Positions 1-6,026 of a stretch of 12,488 nt of DNA are shown here, piece after piece. How positions within the stretch are numbered: the first letter of the stretch is position 1; each line of letters starts with the position of its first letter. Made by a program: the position numbers and the translations under genes. The stretch comes from an uncultured Selenomonadales bacterium. Its GTDB lineage: Bacteria; Bacillota; Negativicutes; Selenomonadales; Selenomonadaceae. The notes beneath the pieces were generated by a model that was given only the letters and a program-made list of their open reading frames with translations, did not search any database and was not told the origin of the DNA. The DNA lies in NCBI GenBank assembly GCA_946403735.1, contig CAMJAZ010000010.1:1-12488 (forward strand), written 5' to 3'.

Positions 1-311
1 CTAAGGCATTTGGCAAAGGCAGTGCAGGAACAAGGATTTTATGAATTTCGGCGGCTGATAAATTATAAAGCTGAATGGTTAGGAATTACTGTAATTATTG
101 CGGACAGATATTATCCGAGTTTAAAAAAGTGCATAATTTGCGGAAATGAAATAGACTGCGATAAATCTTAAGCGATACGCAAATTGATGAAGTATCTGTA
201 CTTTAGCGGGGAATTTAAGCTTGTGGAGCGTCACAGCAAACGTGAGTAGCGAAGGCAAAAGCGGACGCGGTGAAACAGGAATGGGACGTAAAAGTTTATC
301 ACTTTTTATAA
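1..311 (+). pseudogene. tnpB: decayed 3' end of an IS200/IS605-family tnpB
   Basis: Bases 1-171 read as the late part of a TnpB/OrfB protein. The words QGFYEFRR, YKAEW, GITVIIADRYYPS and the first zinc-ribbon pair C-x2-C (CIICGN) appear in the order usual for the family. The frame stops with TAA at 169-171, before the second cysteine pair and the final RuvC aspartate. Downstream pieces recur in other frames: LSD directly after the stop in frame 3, ERHSKRE in frame 1 up to about 246, and AKADAVKQEWDVKVYHFL in frame 3, ending in TAA at 309-311. A family C-terminus therefore appears scattered by stops and frame changes, so the product would be a dead RNA-guided nuclease or transposon accessory. 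The 5' part lies outside the window. No tnpA is seen. The family call on the first segment is firm; the assignment of the tail is inference. Confidence 0.8.
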
Positions 312-333
312 GTTTTCAGTAACGGTTATCAAA

Positions 334-1329
334 ATGGATTTTGCGACTATTGGAAAGGTTGGATCGTACATTCGGCAGAAAAATTTGTCTTTCGCCGCTA
401 ACTACAAAATTAAGACTGGGCAACGTGTAACGGACTCAAGCGGCAATTTAAGCTTTTCGCAAACGTCAATGTTCCAGCAGATTAACGAAACTACAAAGAA
501 AACTGCTGCTGAAATTAAAACTGCGCGGCTTGCAACGCTTAAATCAAAACTTATGGCTGGACGCAAACTTTCAACGGAGGAAATGGCATACCTGCGCGAA
601 AATGACAAAGATTTGTACAAGAAAGCTAAACATGCTGATGAAGCACGCGAAGAGTTGAAAGCTGAATTGAAAGGCGCTAAGTCTAAACAGGAGGCGCGAC
701 AAATTCTTACTCGTGCAATGGTTAAAGCATCTGCAGAGGCTAGCGCTGAAATTGCCGCATGTAAAGCTGGCATTGCAACTGGCGGCGGCGCAATTAGTGG
801 TGCGTCAATGGCTACTGGCGAAATTTCTATTTCAACGGCAAATGTTTCAAGCGGCGGCGAAATTTCAACGTCAACTGAAAATGTTTCAAGTGGCGGCGAA
901 ATTTCAACGTCAACTGAAAATGTTTCAAGCGTCAATGAAACTTCAGCGTCAACTGAAAATGTTTCCAGTGCTGATAAAAATTCTAAGGCGCAGGAAAATA
1001 ATTTTGGCGTTAATGAAAATTCAGCGTCGAATGAAAATCCCGCGCAGAGTATTCTTGAAAAATTTATTATGACGATTCGCGCCCTTGAAGATGAATGGGC
1101 GAATTACACAAATTCAGACGAATATAAAAATTTGCCTGAAGATTTTTTGGACGACGAAAAAGTTTACAAGGTCGCTGAAGTTCCTAATCGTAAATTTTTG
1201 AATGCAATTTATACTTACCGGCAGTCTACGATTGAACAAAAAATTAATGGAGGCGGAAAAAATTATGAAGAAATTCTACAAAATTTTAACGTCAATGGCG
1301 ATGATTTTTATGTTGACAAATTCAGTTGA
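334..1329 (+). CDS. uncharacterised protein with 13-residue tandem repeats
   Basis: I do not recognise a named function. The 331-residue product has no signal peptide or membrane segment. Residues 51-145 are highly charged and probably helical (LSTEEMAYLRENDKDLYKKA, then DEAREELKAELK). Residues 161-238 are a low-complexity Ser/Thr/Glu/Asn linker made of six 13-residue units. Residues 239-331 are an acidic tail. The ATG at 334 has no visible Shine-Dalgarno and lies only 22 bases after the last tnpB stop, so the native upstream region may have been altered by the insertion. No better-placed start is visible downstream. The last 22 codons overlap the nitroreductase signal-peptide region in another frame, so the C-terminus may have been extended by loss of an earlier stop. 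Coding is supported by the length and the repeat periodicity in multiples of three. Function unknown. Confidence 0.75.
   Translation: MDFATIGKVGSYIRQKNLSFAANYKIKTGQRVTDSSGNLSFSQTSMFQQINETTKKTAAEIKTARLATLKSKLMAGRKLSTEEMAYLRENDKDLYKKAKHADEAREELKAELKGAKSKQEARQILTRAMVKASAEASAEIAACKAGIATGGGAISGASMATGEISISTANVSSGGEISTSTENVSSGGEISTSTENVSSVNETSASTENVSSADKNSKAQENNFGVNENSASNENPAQSILEKFIMTIRALEDEWANYTNSDEYKNLPEDFLDDEKVYKVAEVPNRKFLNAIYTYRQSTIEQKINGGGKNYEEILQNFNVNGDDFYVDKFS
814..1047 (+). repeat. six tandem 39-bp units encoding 13-residue repeats
   Basis: Units lie at 814-852, 853-891, 892-930, 931-969, 970-1008 and 1009-1047. Units 2 and 3 are almost identical (GGEISTSTENVSS twice; one synonymous base differs at the end). 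Units 1 and 4 are close variants and units 5 and 6 are degenerate. The pattern of a fresh centre and older edges suggests recent duplication by slippage or recombination. All units keep the reading frame. Confidence 0.9.
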
Positions 1330-1945
1330 GGCGGCAGATATTTCATTGCCGACGCCAAATATTGCCAAAAGTAAAATGCTTACTGAAATGTTAAATGAAC
1401 GTCACACTAGCCGCGATTTGTACGGCAACTTGACGCTGGCTCAACTTTCAAAAATTTTATGGGCGGCGAATGGAATTACCAATCGAATGGTAGTTGGAGG
1501 CACTGTTAAAGGTCACGTCAACCCAGCGGCTATGGGAATTTATGCAGTTGACGTTTACGCCGTGACAGCTGACGGAATTTATTTGTACAATCCTGAAAAA
1601 CATTCGCTTGAACTTGTACGCAAAGGCGATTATCGCGCGACGACGACTTTGGGTCAAGAATTCGTGAAAACTGCGCCGTTGACTTTGGTTTACGTCGAAA
1701 AAATTTCTAAATGGGCAGATGCGCCGCACGTTATGGAAAGAGATTCACAGTTAGCTTGCGCGTACATTGCGGCAGGTTCAATGTCACAAAGTGTTTCACT
1801 TATGGCTAATGCGGAAGATTTAGGCGCTTGCGTACGTGGTTCAATCGATGAAGCGGCGTTTACAAAGGCGGCGAAATTGTCCGTTAATCAAAAAATTCTT
1901 TTGGCGCAGACGGTTGGTGAAAGTAACGACGTGGCTAAAGGATAA
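1265..1945 (+). CDS. exported SagB/ThcOx-type nitroreductase-fold protein
   Basis: A 226-residue FMN-dependent oxidoreductase of the nitroreductase superfamily. Residues 1-23 form a Sec signal peptide (MKKFYKILTS, hydrophobic core, VEA before ADIS), so the enzyme should act outside the cytoplasmic membrane. Family marks are the FMN-phosphate RxxSR region (RHTSRDL, residues 47-52), LSKILWAANGI (61-71), the GIYLYNP strand (104-110), the SQSVSLMANAEDLGA helix (174-188) and the closing ILLAQTVG (211-218). The start was chosen at ATG 1265 because GGAGG at 1249-1253 precedes it by 11 bases and the signal peptide begins there; an upstream in-frame ATG at 1202 would bury the signal peptide. It overlaps the preceding gene by 65 bases, suggesting co-transcription. 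The substrate cannot be read from sequence; small-molecule or peptide-azoline oxidation are both known in the superfamily, and no azoline cluster partners are seen here. Confidence 0.85.
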   Translation: MKKFYKILTSMAMIFMLTNSVEAADISLPTPNIAKSKMLTEMLNERHTSRDLYGNLTLAQLSKILWAANGITNRMVVGGTVKGHVNPAAMGIYAVDVYAVTADGIYLYNPEKHSLELVRKGDYRATTTLGQEFVKTAPLTLVYVEKISKWADAPHVMERDSQLACAYIAAGSMSQSVSLMANAEDLGACVRGSIDEAAFTKAAKLSVNQKILLAQTVGESNDVAKG

Positions 1946-1967
1946 CTTTTCATATGGATAAACCTTT

Positions 1968-1996
1968 TTGCAATATCTCATTGACTGTTGTATAAT
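1968..1996 (+). promoter_or_regulatory. sigma-70-type promoter for serA-comEA
   Basis: TTGCAA (1968-1973), a 17-base spacer, then a perfect TATAAT (1991-1996). Transcription would start near 2003, giving a leader of about 50 bases before the TTG start of serA. The -35 box matches TTGACA at four of six positions and is the same variant seen at two other promoters in this window. Confidence 0.75.
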
Positions 1997-2010
1997 TTAT
2001 AGAAACTACA

Positions 2011-2038
2011 AGCTATAGGCTATTGGCTACTAGCTAAT
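2011..2038 (+). repeat. heptanucleotide tandem repeat in the serA leader
   Basis: Four degenerate 7-base units, AGCTATA, GGCTATT, GGCTACT, AGCTAAT, with core RGCTA. The array sits in the predicted 5' leader of serA and ends just before the Shine-Dalgarno. Bases 2022-2027 and 2033-2038 could also pair (one G-T) around a 5-base loop. Confidence 0.6.
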
Positions 2039-2042
2039 AAAT

Positions 2043-2047
2043 GGAGG
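2043..2047 (+). promoter_or_regulatory. Shine-Dalgarno that sets the serA start at TTG 2056
   Basis: GGAGG at 2043-2047 overlaps the in-frame ATG at 2041, so that ATG cannot be the start served by this site. TTG at 2056 lies 8 bases downstream, the usual spacing, and gives the usual SerA N-terminus (MYNILAADGI). TTG 2053 is a weaker alternative at 5 bases. Confidence 0.75.
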
Positions 2048-2055
2048 TTTTTTTG

Positions 2056-3621
2056 TTGTACAATATTCTTGCCGCAGACGGTATCGCAAGCGAAGGTATA
2101 GAAATTCTTAAAAAAAATTTTAACGTCGAAGTACGCGACAAAATTTCTCACGACGAACTTTTAGAAATTATTCCGCAGTTCGACGGATTGATTGTACGTT
2201 CTGCGTCGAAGGTTACGGCGGACGTTTTGAACCGCGCAGAAAAGTTGAAGATTATCGGACGTGCTGGCGTTGGCGTTGACAATATTGACGTGAAGGCGGC
2301 GACTGAAAAAGGAATTATCGTCATCAATTCGCCTGACGGCAACACTATAGCCGCGACTGAACATACTTTCGCGATGATGCTTGCCGTTAGCAGAAACATT
2401 CCGCAAGCTAACGCGACAATGCACAATGGCGAATGGGATAGAAAAAAATTTGTCGGCGTCGAACTTCGCAATAAAATTTTAGGTGTTATTGGTCTCGGCA
2501 GAATCGGTGCTGGCGTTGCTAAGCGGGCGCAGTCTTTCAATATGAAAGTTGTTGCGTACGATCCCTTCGTAAGTGCTGACCGCGCAGAAAGTTTAGGCGT
2601 AAAACTCGTTGAACTTGATGAACTTTTCAAGACGGCAGATTTTATTACAGTTCATATGCCGCTTACAAAGAAAACTGAAAATATGATTTCCCTTGCCGAA
2701 ATGAAAATGATGAAACCTACTGTTCGGCTGATAAACTGCGCACGCGGCGGAATTATAAATGAAGCTGATTTAGCCGTTGCATTGAGTGAAAAAATTATTG
2801 CAGGCGCGGCTATCGACGTATTCACCAGTGAGCCGCTGGAAAATTCGCCGTTACAAAGTTTGCCGAATATAATTTTGACACCGCATCTTGGCGCGTCGAC
2901 TGTTGAGGCGCAAATTGGCGTTTCAGTTGATGTTGCGCACGGAATTATTGACGCATTGGACGGCAAGCCTGTTTCAACTGCAGTCAATATGCCGCATATT
3001 CCCGCGCACGTACTCAAAAAAATTACGCCGTACCTTGACCTTGCTGAACGTTTAGGAAGGACAATCACAGCGTTAAGTAAAAAGCCTATTTCAAATTTGG
3101 AAATTAAAATCAACGGACACATTGCGGAAGACGATACGTCGATGATTTCAACTGCCGTATTGAAAGGCGTTTTGTCTGACGCGCTGGACTTGAATGTAAA
3201 CTTTGTCAATGCGAAATTTATTGCGGCGGAGCGTGGAATACACGTTTCTGAAATTTCGTCGAAAACGCCAGTGAGCTTTTCAAATATTATCACGGTTACG
3301 GCAAATTCAAATTCCGTTTCAGGTACACTTTTCGGCGACGAAGCGCGAATTGTCACAATAAATAAATTCCGCGTCGACGTTGACCCGCACGCAAGAATTT
3401 TAGTTTGTCCCCATATAAATCGACCTGGCGTAATTGGCGCGATTGGTACGTTGCTTGCCAACTACAAAATAAATATTTCAAGTATGCAAGTTGGCAAATC
3501 TGACATTGGCGGAACAAATGTTATGGTGTTGACGGTGGACAATCCTATTTCGCGTGAAGTCATTGATAAGGTGAAAGAGTACGACGCAATTTTTGACGCA
3601 ACACTTGTAGCATTTGATTAA
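2056..3621 (+). CDS. serA: D-3-phosphoglycerate dehydrogenase, long form with ACT domain
   Basis: Oxidises 3-phosphoglycerate to 3-phosphohydroxypyruvate with NAD+, the first committed step of serine synthesis, in the cytoplasm. The 521-residue length is normal for the long form. The Rossmann NAD site GLGRIG is at residues 146-151. The catalytic set is intact: Arg230 in NCARGG, Glu259 in TSEP and His277 in PHLGAS. The intervening allosteric substrate-binding domain spans roughly 315-440. The C-terminal ACT domain (about 447-521, with NRPGVIG) is the domain that senses serine in many family members. The start is TTG 2056, decided by the GGAGG site. The gene has its own promoter upstream and is followed 13 bases later by comEA. 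No serB or serC is nearby. Confidence 0.96.
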   Translation: MYNILAADGIASEGIEILKKNFNVEVRDKISHDELLEIIPQFDGLIVRSASKVTADVLNRAEKLKIIGRAGVGVDNIDVKAATEKGIIVINSPDGNTIAATEHTFAMMLAVSRNIPQANATMHNGEWDRKKFVGVELRNKILGVIGLGRIGAGVAKRAQSFNMKVVAYDPFVSADRAESLGVKLVELDELFKTADFITVHMPLTKKTENMISLAEMKMMKPTVRLINCARGGIINEADLAVALSEKIIAGAAIDVFTSEPLENSPLQSLPNIILTPHLGASTVEAQIGVSVDVAHGIIDALDGKPVSTAVNMPHIPAHVLKKITPYLDLAERLGRTITALSKKPISNLEIKINGHIAEDDTSMISTAVLKGVLSDALDLNVNFVNAKFIAAERGIHVSEISSKTPVSFSNIITVTANSNSVSGTLFGDEARIVTINKFRVDVDPHARILVCPHINRPGVIGAIGTLLANYKINISSMQVGKSDIGGTNVMVLTVDNPISREVIDKVKEYDAIFDATLVAFD

Positions 3622-3638
3622 TGCGTAATTCATAATGA
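3618..3638 (+). repeat. heptanucleotide repeat across the serA-comEA junction
   Basis: Three 7-base units, TTAATGC, GTAATTC, ATAATGA, fill the gap from the serA stop through the comEA start codon. The 14-base offset places two TAATG words, one at each gene boundary. The array is short and degenerate; it is called mainly because three longer heptamer arrays occur in this window. Confidence 0.4.
3621..3635 (+). other. four-codon bridge ORF between serA and comEA
   Basis: The serA stop TAA shares its last base with ATG at 3621. That ATG opens the reading MRNS, then TAA at 3633-3635, whose last base is the first base of the comEA ATG. Two consecutive TAATG overlaps could let a terminating ribosome restart twice. 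comEA has no Shine-Dalgarno of its own, which makes such coupling plausible, but nothing shows that the bridge is translated. Confidence 0.35.
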
Positions 3639-4180
3639 AAAGAAAATTTATTTTAATCGGACTTTTGAGCGTGGCAATTTTTGCCGCCTCATTTTTTATT
3701 TTCAGTGAAGATGAACCGCCAGCTACTGAAAATGTTGACGTGGCGAAAAATGAAATTGTCGTCTACGTTTCAGGGCAAGTCAAAAATCCTGCCGTCATTA
3801 CGTTGGAAGACAACGGCAACTTACGGCTGGTTGATGCGGTTAATGCAGTTGGCGGAATGACTGAACTTGCCGATACTGAAATTGTAAATCTTGCCGAGCC
3901 GCTTATTGACGGTCAACACATTCACATTCCGACGAAAGATTTTATTTTCCGTGAACTTCCTGCGCAGAGTGGCGGCAGTACGTCAAACAATCTAATCAAC
4001 ATTAATACTGCTGACGAAAAAGAATTGCAACAGATTAAGGGTATAGGTCCTGCGTTGGCTGGAAGGATTATTGATTATCGCGAAAATAATGGCGCGTTTA
4101 AGTCAATCGAAGAAATAAAAAAAGTTCGCGGCATTGGTGACAAAACTTTTGAAAAGATGCGCGACCAAATTACAGTTTAA
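3635..4180 (+). CDS. comEA: ComEA-type competence DNA-binding protein
   Basis: A 181-residue membrane-anchored protein expected to bind double-stranded DNA outside the cell membrane and pass it to the ComEC channel during transformation. Residues 6-24 form a single N-terminal membrane anchor after MKRK. Residues 41-98 form a SLBB domain (VYVSGQVKNPAV ... DGQHIHIP). Residues 120-181 carry two helix-hairpin-helix motifs (NINTADEKELQQIKGIG and IKKVRGIG). Length and domain order match Gram-positive-type ComEA. It follows serA by 13 bases with no ribosome binding site visible, so translation is probably coupled to serA. No comEC follows; the next gene has its own promoter and is unrelated. Confidence 0.9.
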   Translation: MKRKFILIGLLSVAIFAASFFIFSEDEPPATENVDVAKNEIVVYVSGQVKNPAVITLEDNGNLRLVDAVNAVGGMTELADTEIVNLAEPLIDGQHIHIPTKDFIFRELPAQSGGSTSNNLININTADEKELQQIKGIGPALAGRIIDYRENNGAFKSIEEIKKVRGIGDKTFEKMRDQITV

Positions 4181-4212
4181 GAAAATTTATTCCTACATAA
4201 AAAAATAAATTC

Positions 4213-4240
4213 TTGCAAAAAAATTTTGTAGTGCTAATAT
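4213..4240 (+). promoter_or_regulatory. extended -10 promoter for the GntP-family gene
   Basis: TTGCAA (4213-4218), a 16-base spacer, TAATAT (4235-4240), with TGC directly before the -10 giving an extended -10. Expected start near 4247; AGGAGG at 4266-4271 lies in the resulting leader. The -35 box is the same TTGCAA variant as at serA. Confidence 0.65.
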
Positions 4241-4279
4241 TACCGCGTCGCAGAACTTTTTTAGCAGGAGGAAATTTAA

Positions 4280-5695
4280 TTGGAAACAGTTTGTATAGCA
4301 GTAGGAATCGTAGGACTTATGACATTTGCTTATCGCGGCTGGTCAATAATTTTAATCGCGCCATTTTTCGCGGTGGTGACGGCAGTTTTAAGCGAATTTG
4401 GAATTTTGCCCGTGTACAGTGAACTTTATATGACGCGGCTTGCTGAATACACAAAAACTTACTACCCAATATTTTTATTCGGCGCAGTTTTTGCACGTCT
4501 AATGGAAAAAGGCGGTTTAGCGTCGGCAATAGCTGGAAAAATTATTTCACTGCTCGGCGAAACGCGGGCAATAGCGGCGGTAATTTTAGGTTGTGCGGCG
4601 TTGACTTACGGCGGACTTAGCGTCTTTGTAGTAGCTTTCGTAATGTACCCATTCGGTGCAGAAATTTTCCGTAAAGCTGACATACCGAAAAAACTTTTGC
4701 CAGCAACTTTATGGATGGGAATTTTTTCCTTTGCAATGGTCGCGTTGCCAGGTACGCCGCAAATTCAAAATATCATACCGTCATCATACTTCGGCACATC
4801 AACTTGGGCAGGTGTCGGCATTGGCTTATTTGCAACGGTAGTTTTCATCGCGATAAGTATGGCGTGGCTGTCGTACAGAAAAAAATCTTTACAGGCGAAG
4901 GGAGAAGGTTACGGACAACAGGCTGAAACTAAACAGCGTCGTGATAGAACAATTCCTTCATGGCAACTGTCACTTGTACCGCTTTTAATGGTCATAATAG
5001 TCAACGTAATTTTGAGTAACCCATTTCATTGGGAGTGGGGTTTTCATTGGGACGAAAAAAGTTTAGAAGCGTTCCTGCCGTTGAACTTAGCATTATTAGC
5101 ATCAAGCGTCGGCAAAATTCAAGCGGTCTGGTCAATCAGTGTAGCACTTATCGTCAGCAGTTTAGCGGCGGCGTACATTGGACGGCGGCGTTATATGAGT
5201 GGTAGGGAAAATTTCCTGCAGACAATAAATTTTGGCGCGGCGTCGTCCTGCGCGGCAGTTTTAAACGTAGCGTCGGGATTTGCATTTGGTAGCGTAATAA
5301 TCAGTATGCCCGGATTTTTGCCCGTGAAAGCAATTTTACTCGGCATTGCTAACAGTGCAGGAACTCTCGTTTCAGCAGTCATAACCACAAATATTATGTG
5401 CGGTTTAACGGGGTCAGCGTCAGGCGGCTTGACAATAGCACTTTCAATGCTCGGCGAACAATGGGCGATAATGGCACCAGCTCAAGGCATAACTTTGGAA
5501 GCACTTCACAGAATCGTTGCAATAGCGTCAGTCGGTATCGATCCAGTACCACATTGCGGCGCATTGGTAACTTTACTTGCCATTTGTGGACTTACGCATA
5601 AAGAGGCTTACTTTGACATAATCGTACTGATGATTTTAAAATTTTTCGTACCGTTCCTTTGCATACTGTTTTATATGTTGACAGGAATTTCTTAA
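4280..5695 (+). CDS. GntP-family permease (proton/organic-acid symporter type)
   Basis: A 471-residue integral membrane protein with about a dozen hydrophobic stretches. The GntP family imports gluconate, related sugar acids or other small carboxylates with protons. Family marks are GLTGSASGGL (375-384), DPVPHCGALVTLLAICGLTH (421-440) followed by KEAYFDI, and ALPGTPQIQNIIPSSYFG (155-172). A polar, charged cytoplasmic loop lies around 199-227. The start is TTG 4280, chosen because AGGAGG ends 8 bases upstream. It has its own promoter and stands alone: no kinase or dehydrogenase for a sugar acid adjoins it, so the substrate is open. Confidence 0.9.
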   Translation: METVCIAVGIVGLMTFAYRGWSIILIAPFFAVVTAVLSEFGILPVYSELYMTRLAEYTKTYYPIFLFGAVFARLMEKGGLASAIAGKIISLLGETRAIAAVILGCAALTYGGLSVFVVAFVMYPFGAEIFRKADIPKKLLPATLWMGIFSFAMVALPGTPQIQNIIPSSYFGTSTWAGVGIGLFATVVFIAISMAWLSYRKKSLQAKGEGYGQQAETKQRRDRTIPSWQLSLVPLLMVIIVNVILSNPFHWEWGFHWDEKSLEAFLPLNLALLASSVGKIQAVWSISVALIVSSLAAAYIGRRRYMSGRENFLQTINFGAASSCAAVLNVASGFAFGSVIISMPGFLPVKAILLGIANSAGTLVSAVITTNIMCGLTGSASGGLTIALSMLGEQWAIMAPAQGITLEALHRIVAIASVGIDPVPHCGALVTLLAICGLTHKEAYFDIIVLMILKFFVPFLCILFYMLTGIS

Positions 5696-5696
5696 T

Positions 5697-5724
5697 AGTA
5701 AGTAGTTAGTAGTAAGTAGTTAGG
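5697..5724 (+). repeat. heptanucleotide tandem repeat after the permease gene
   Basis: Four 7-base units AGTAAGT, AGTTAGT, AGTAAGT, AGTTAGG, equally a 14-base unit twice, begin two bases after the permease stop. A related array recurs at 5961-5981 on the other side of the structured element. Confidence 0.75.
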
Positions 5725-5757
5725 TGGTGTTGAATAAATAACGTTAAAAGTTTCAAG

Positions 5758-5949
5758 CTAAAAAATTAAGGTAGCTAGCGGCATTTCCCAGCGCCTGCTG
5801 TAACGTTGGATTATTGGCGCAAATGGACGCGGTGAAATGTTGAATTACAGAAAAGTTTAACGCGAGGCGCACAAATGCCGCAGTGTTTTCTTTTGCTACT
5901 TTTCTTTTGCGCCAAAAGAAAAGTAGTTTATTAAAAACTAAAAAATTAA
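5758..5949 (+). repeat. MITE-like structured element with shared polypyrimidine hairpin (copy A)
   Basis: A 12-base direct repeat CTAAAAAATTAA (5758-5769 and 5938-5949) flanks a 168-base segment. Its left part is nested inverted repeats: GCGGCATTT 5778-5786 with AAATGCCGC 5873-5881, GCGCCT 5791-5796 with AGGCGC 5865-5870, and CTGTAA 5798-5803 with TTACAG 5845-5850. A T-rich linker follows, then a perfect 14-bp hairpin at 5896-5926 (CTACTTTTCTTTTG, loop CGC). Linker and hairpin recur in copies B (8280-8382) and C (10658-10759), while the left module does not. The flanking repeat may be a target duplication, though it is AT-rich. No protein gene is credible in the surrounding gap 5696-6026. Confidence 0.7.
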
Positions 5950-5960
5950 TCAACACGTCC

Positions 5961-6010
5961 TAGTATTAAGTAGTAAGTAGTTGAACATTACGAATTACGA
6001 ATTCCTAATT
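5961..6010 (+). repeat. two heptanucleotide arrays before the SHMT-like gene
   Basis: Units TAGTATT, AAGTAGT, AAGTAGT (5961-5981), a 5-base gap, then ATTACGA, ATTACGA, ATTCCTA and ATT (5987-6010). The first array resembles 5697-5724. A weak promoter reading, TTGAAC 5981-5986 and CCTAAT 6004-6009, would have the second array as its exact 17-base spacer; that is speculative because the start would fall on the ribosome binding site. Confidence 0.6.
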
Positions 6011-6026
6011 AAAAAAGGTGATTGCA

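Noticed and set aside
402..935. 177-codon open frame on the minus strand inside the repeat protein
   Set aside because: It is the shadow of the plus-strand gene, made long by the same tandem repeat, with no ribosome binding site or family resemblance.
1981..1996. TTGACT followed by TATAAT as the serA promoter
   Set aside because: The two boxes are only 4 bases apart. The TTGCAA at 1968 gives the proper 17-base spacer to the same TATAAT.
2041..2055. ATG 2041 as the serA start
   Set aside because: It overlaps the GGAGG that must act as the ribosome binding site and adds five residues not expected at a SerA N-terminus; TTG 2056 fits better.
4184..4211. Inverted repeat AATTTATT / AATAAATT after comEA as a terminator
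   Set aside because: AT-only 8-bp arms with a 12-base loop and no proper T-run; too weak to call.
258..5836. Shared 13-base word GGACGCGGTGAAA in the tnpB remnant and the copy A element
   Set aside because: One such match is roughly what chance gives in a window this size, and the flanks do not align.
5753..5956. 67-codon minus-strand frame in the permease/SHMT-like gap
   Set aside because: It is built from the polypyrimidine hairpin and inverted repeats; Lys/Phe-rich readings like this are typical of translated repeat DNA.
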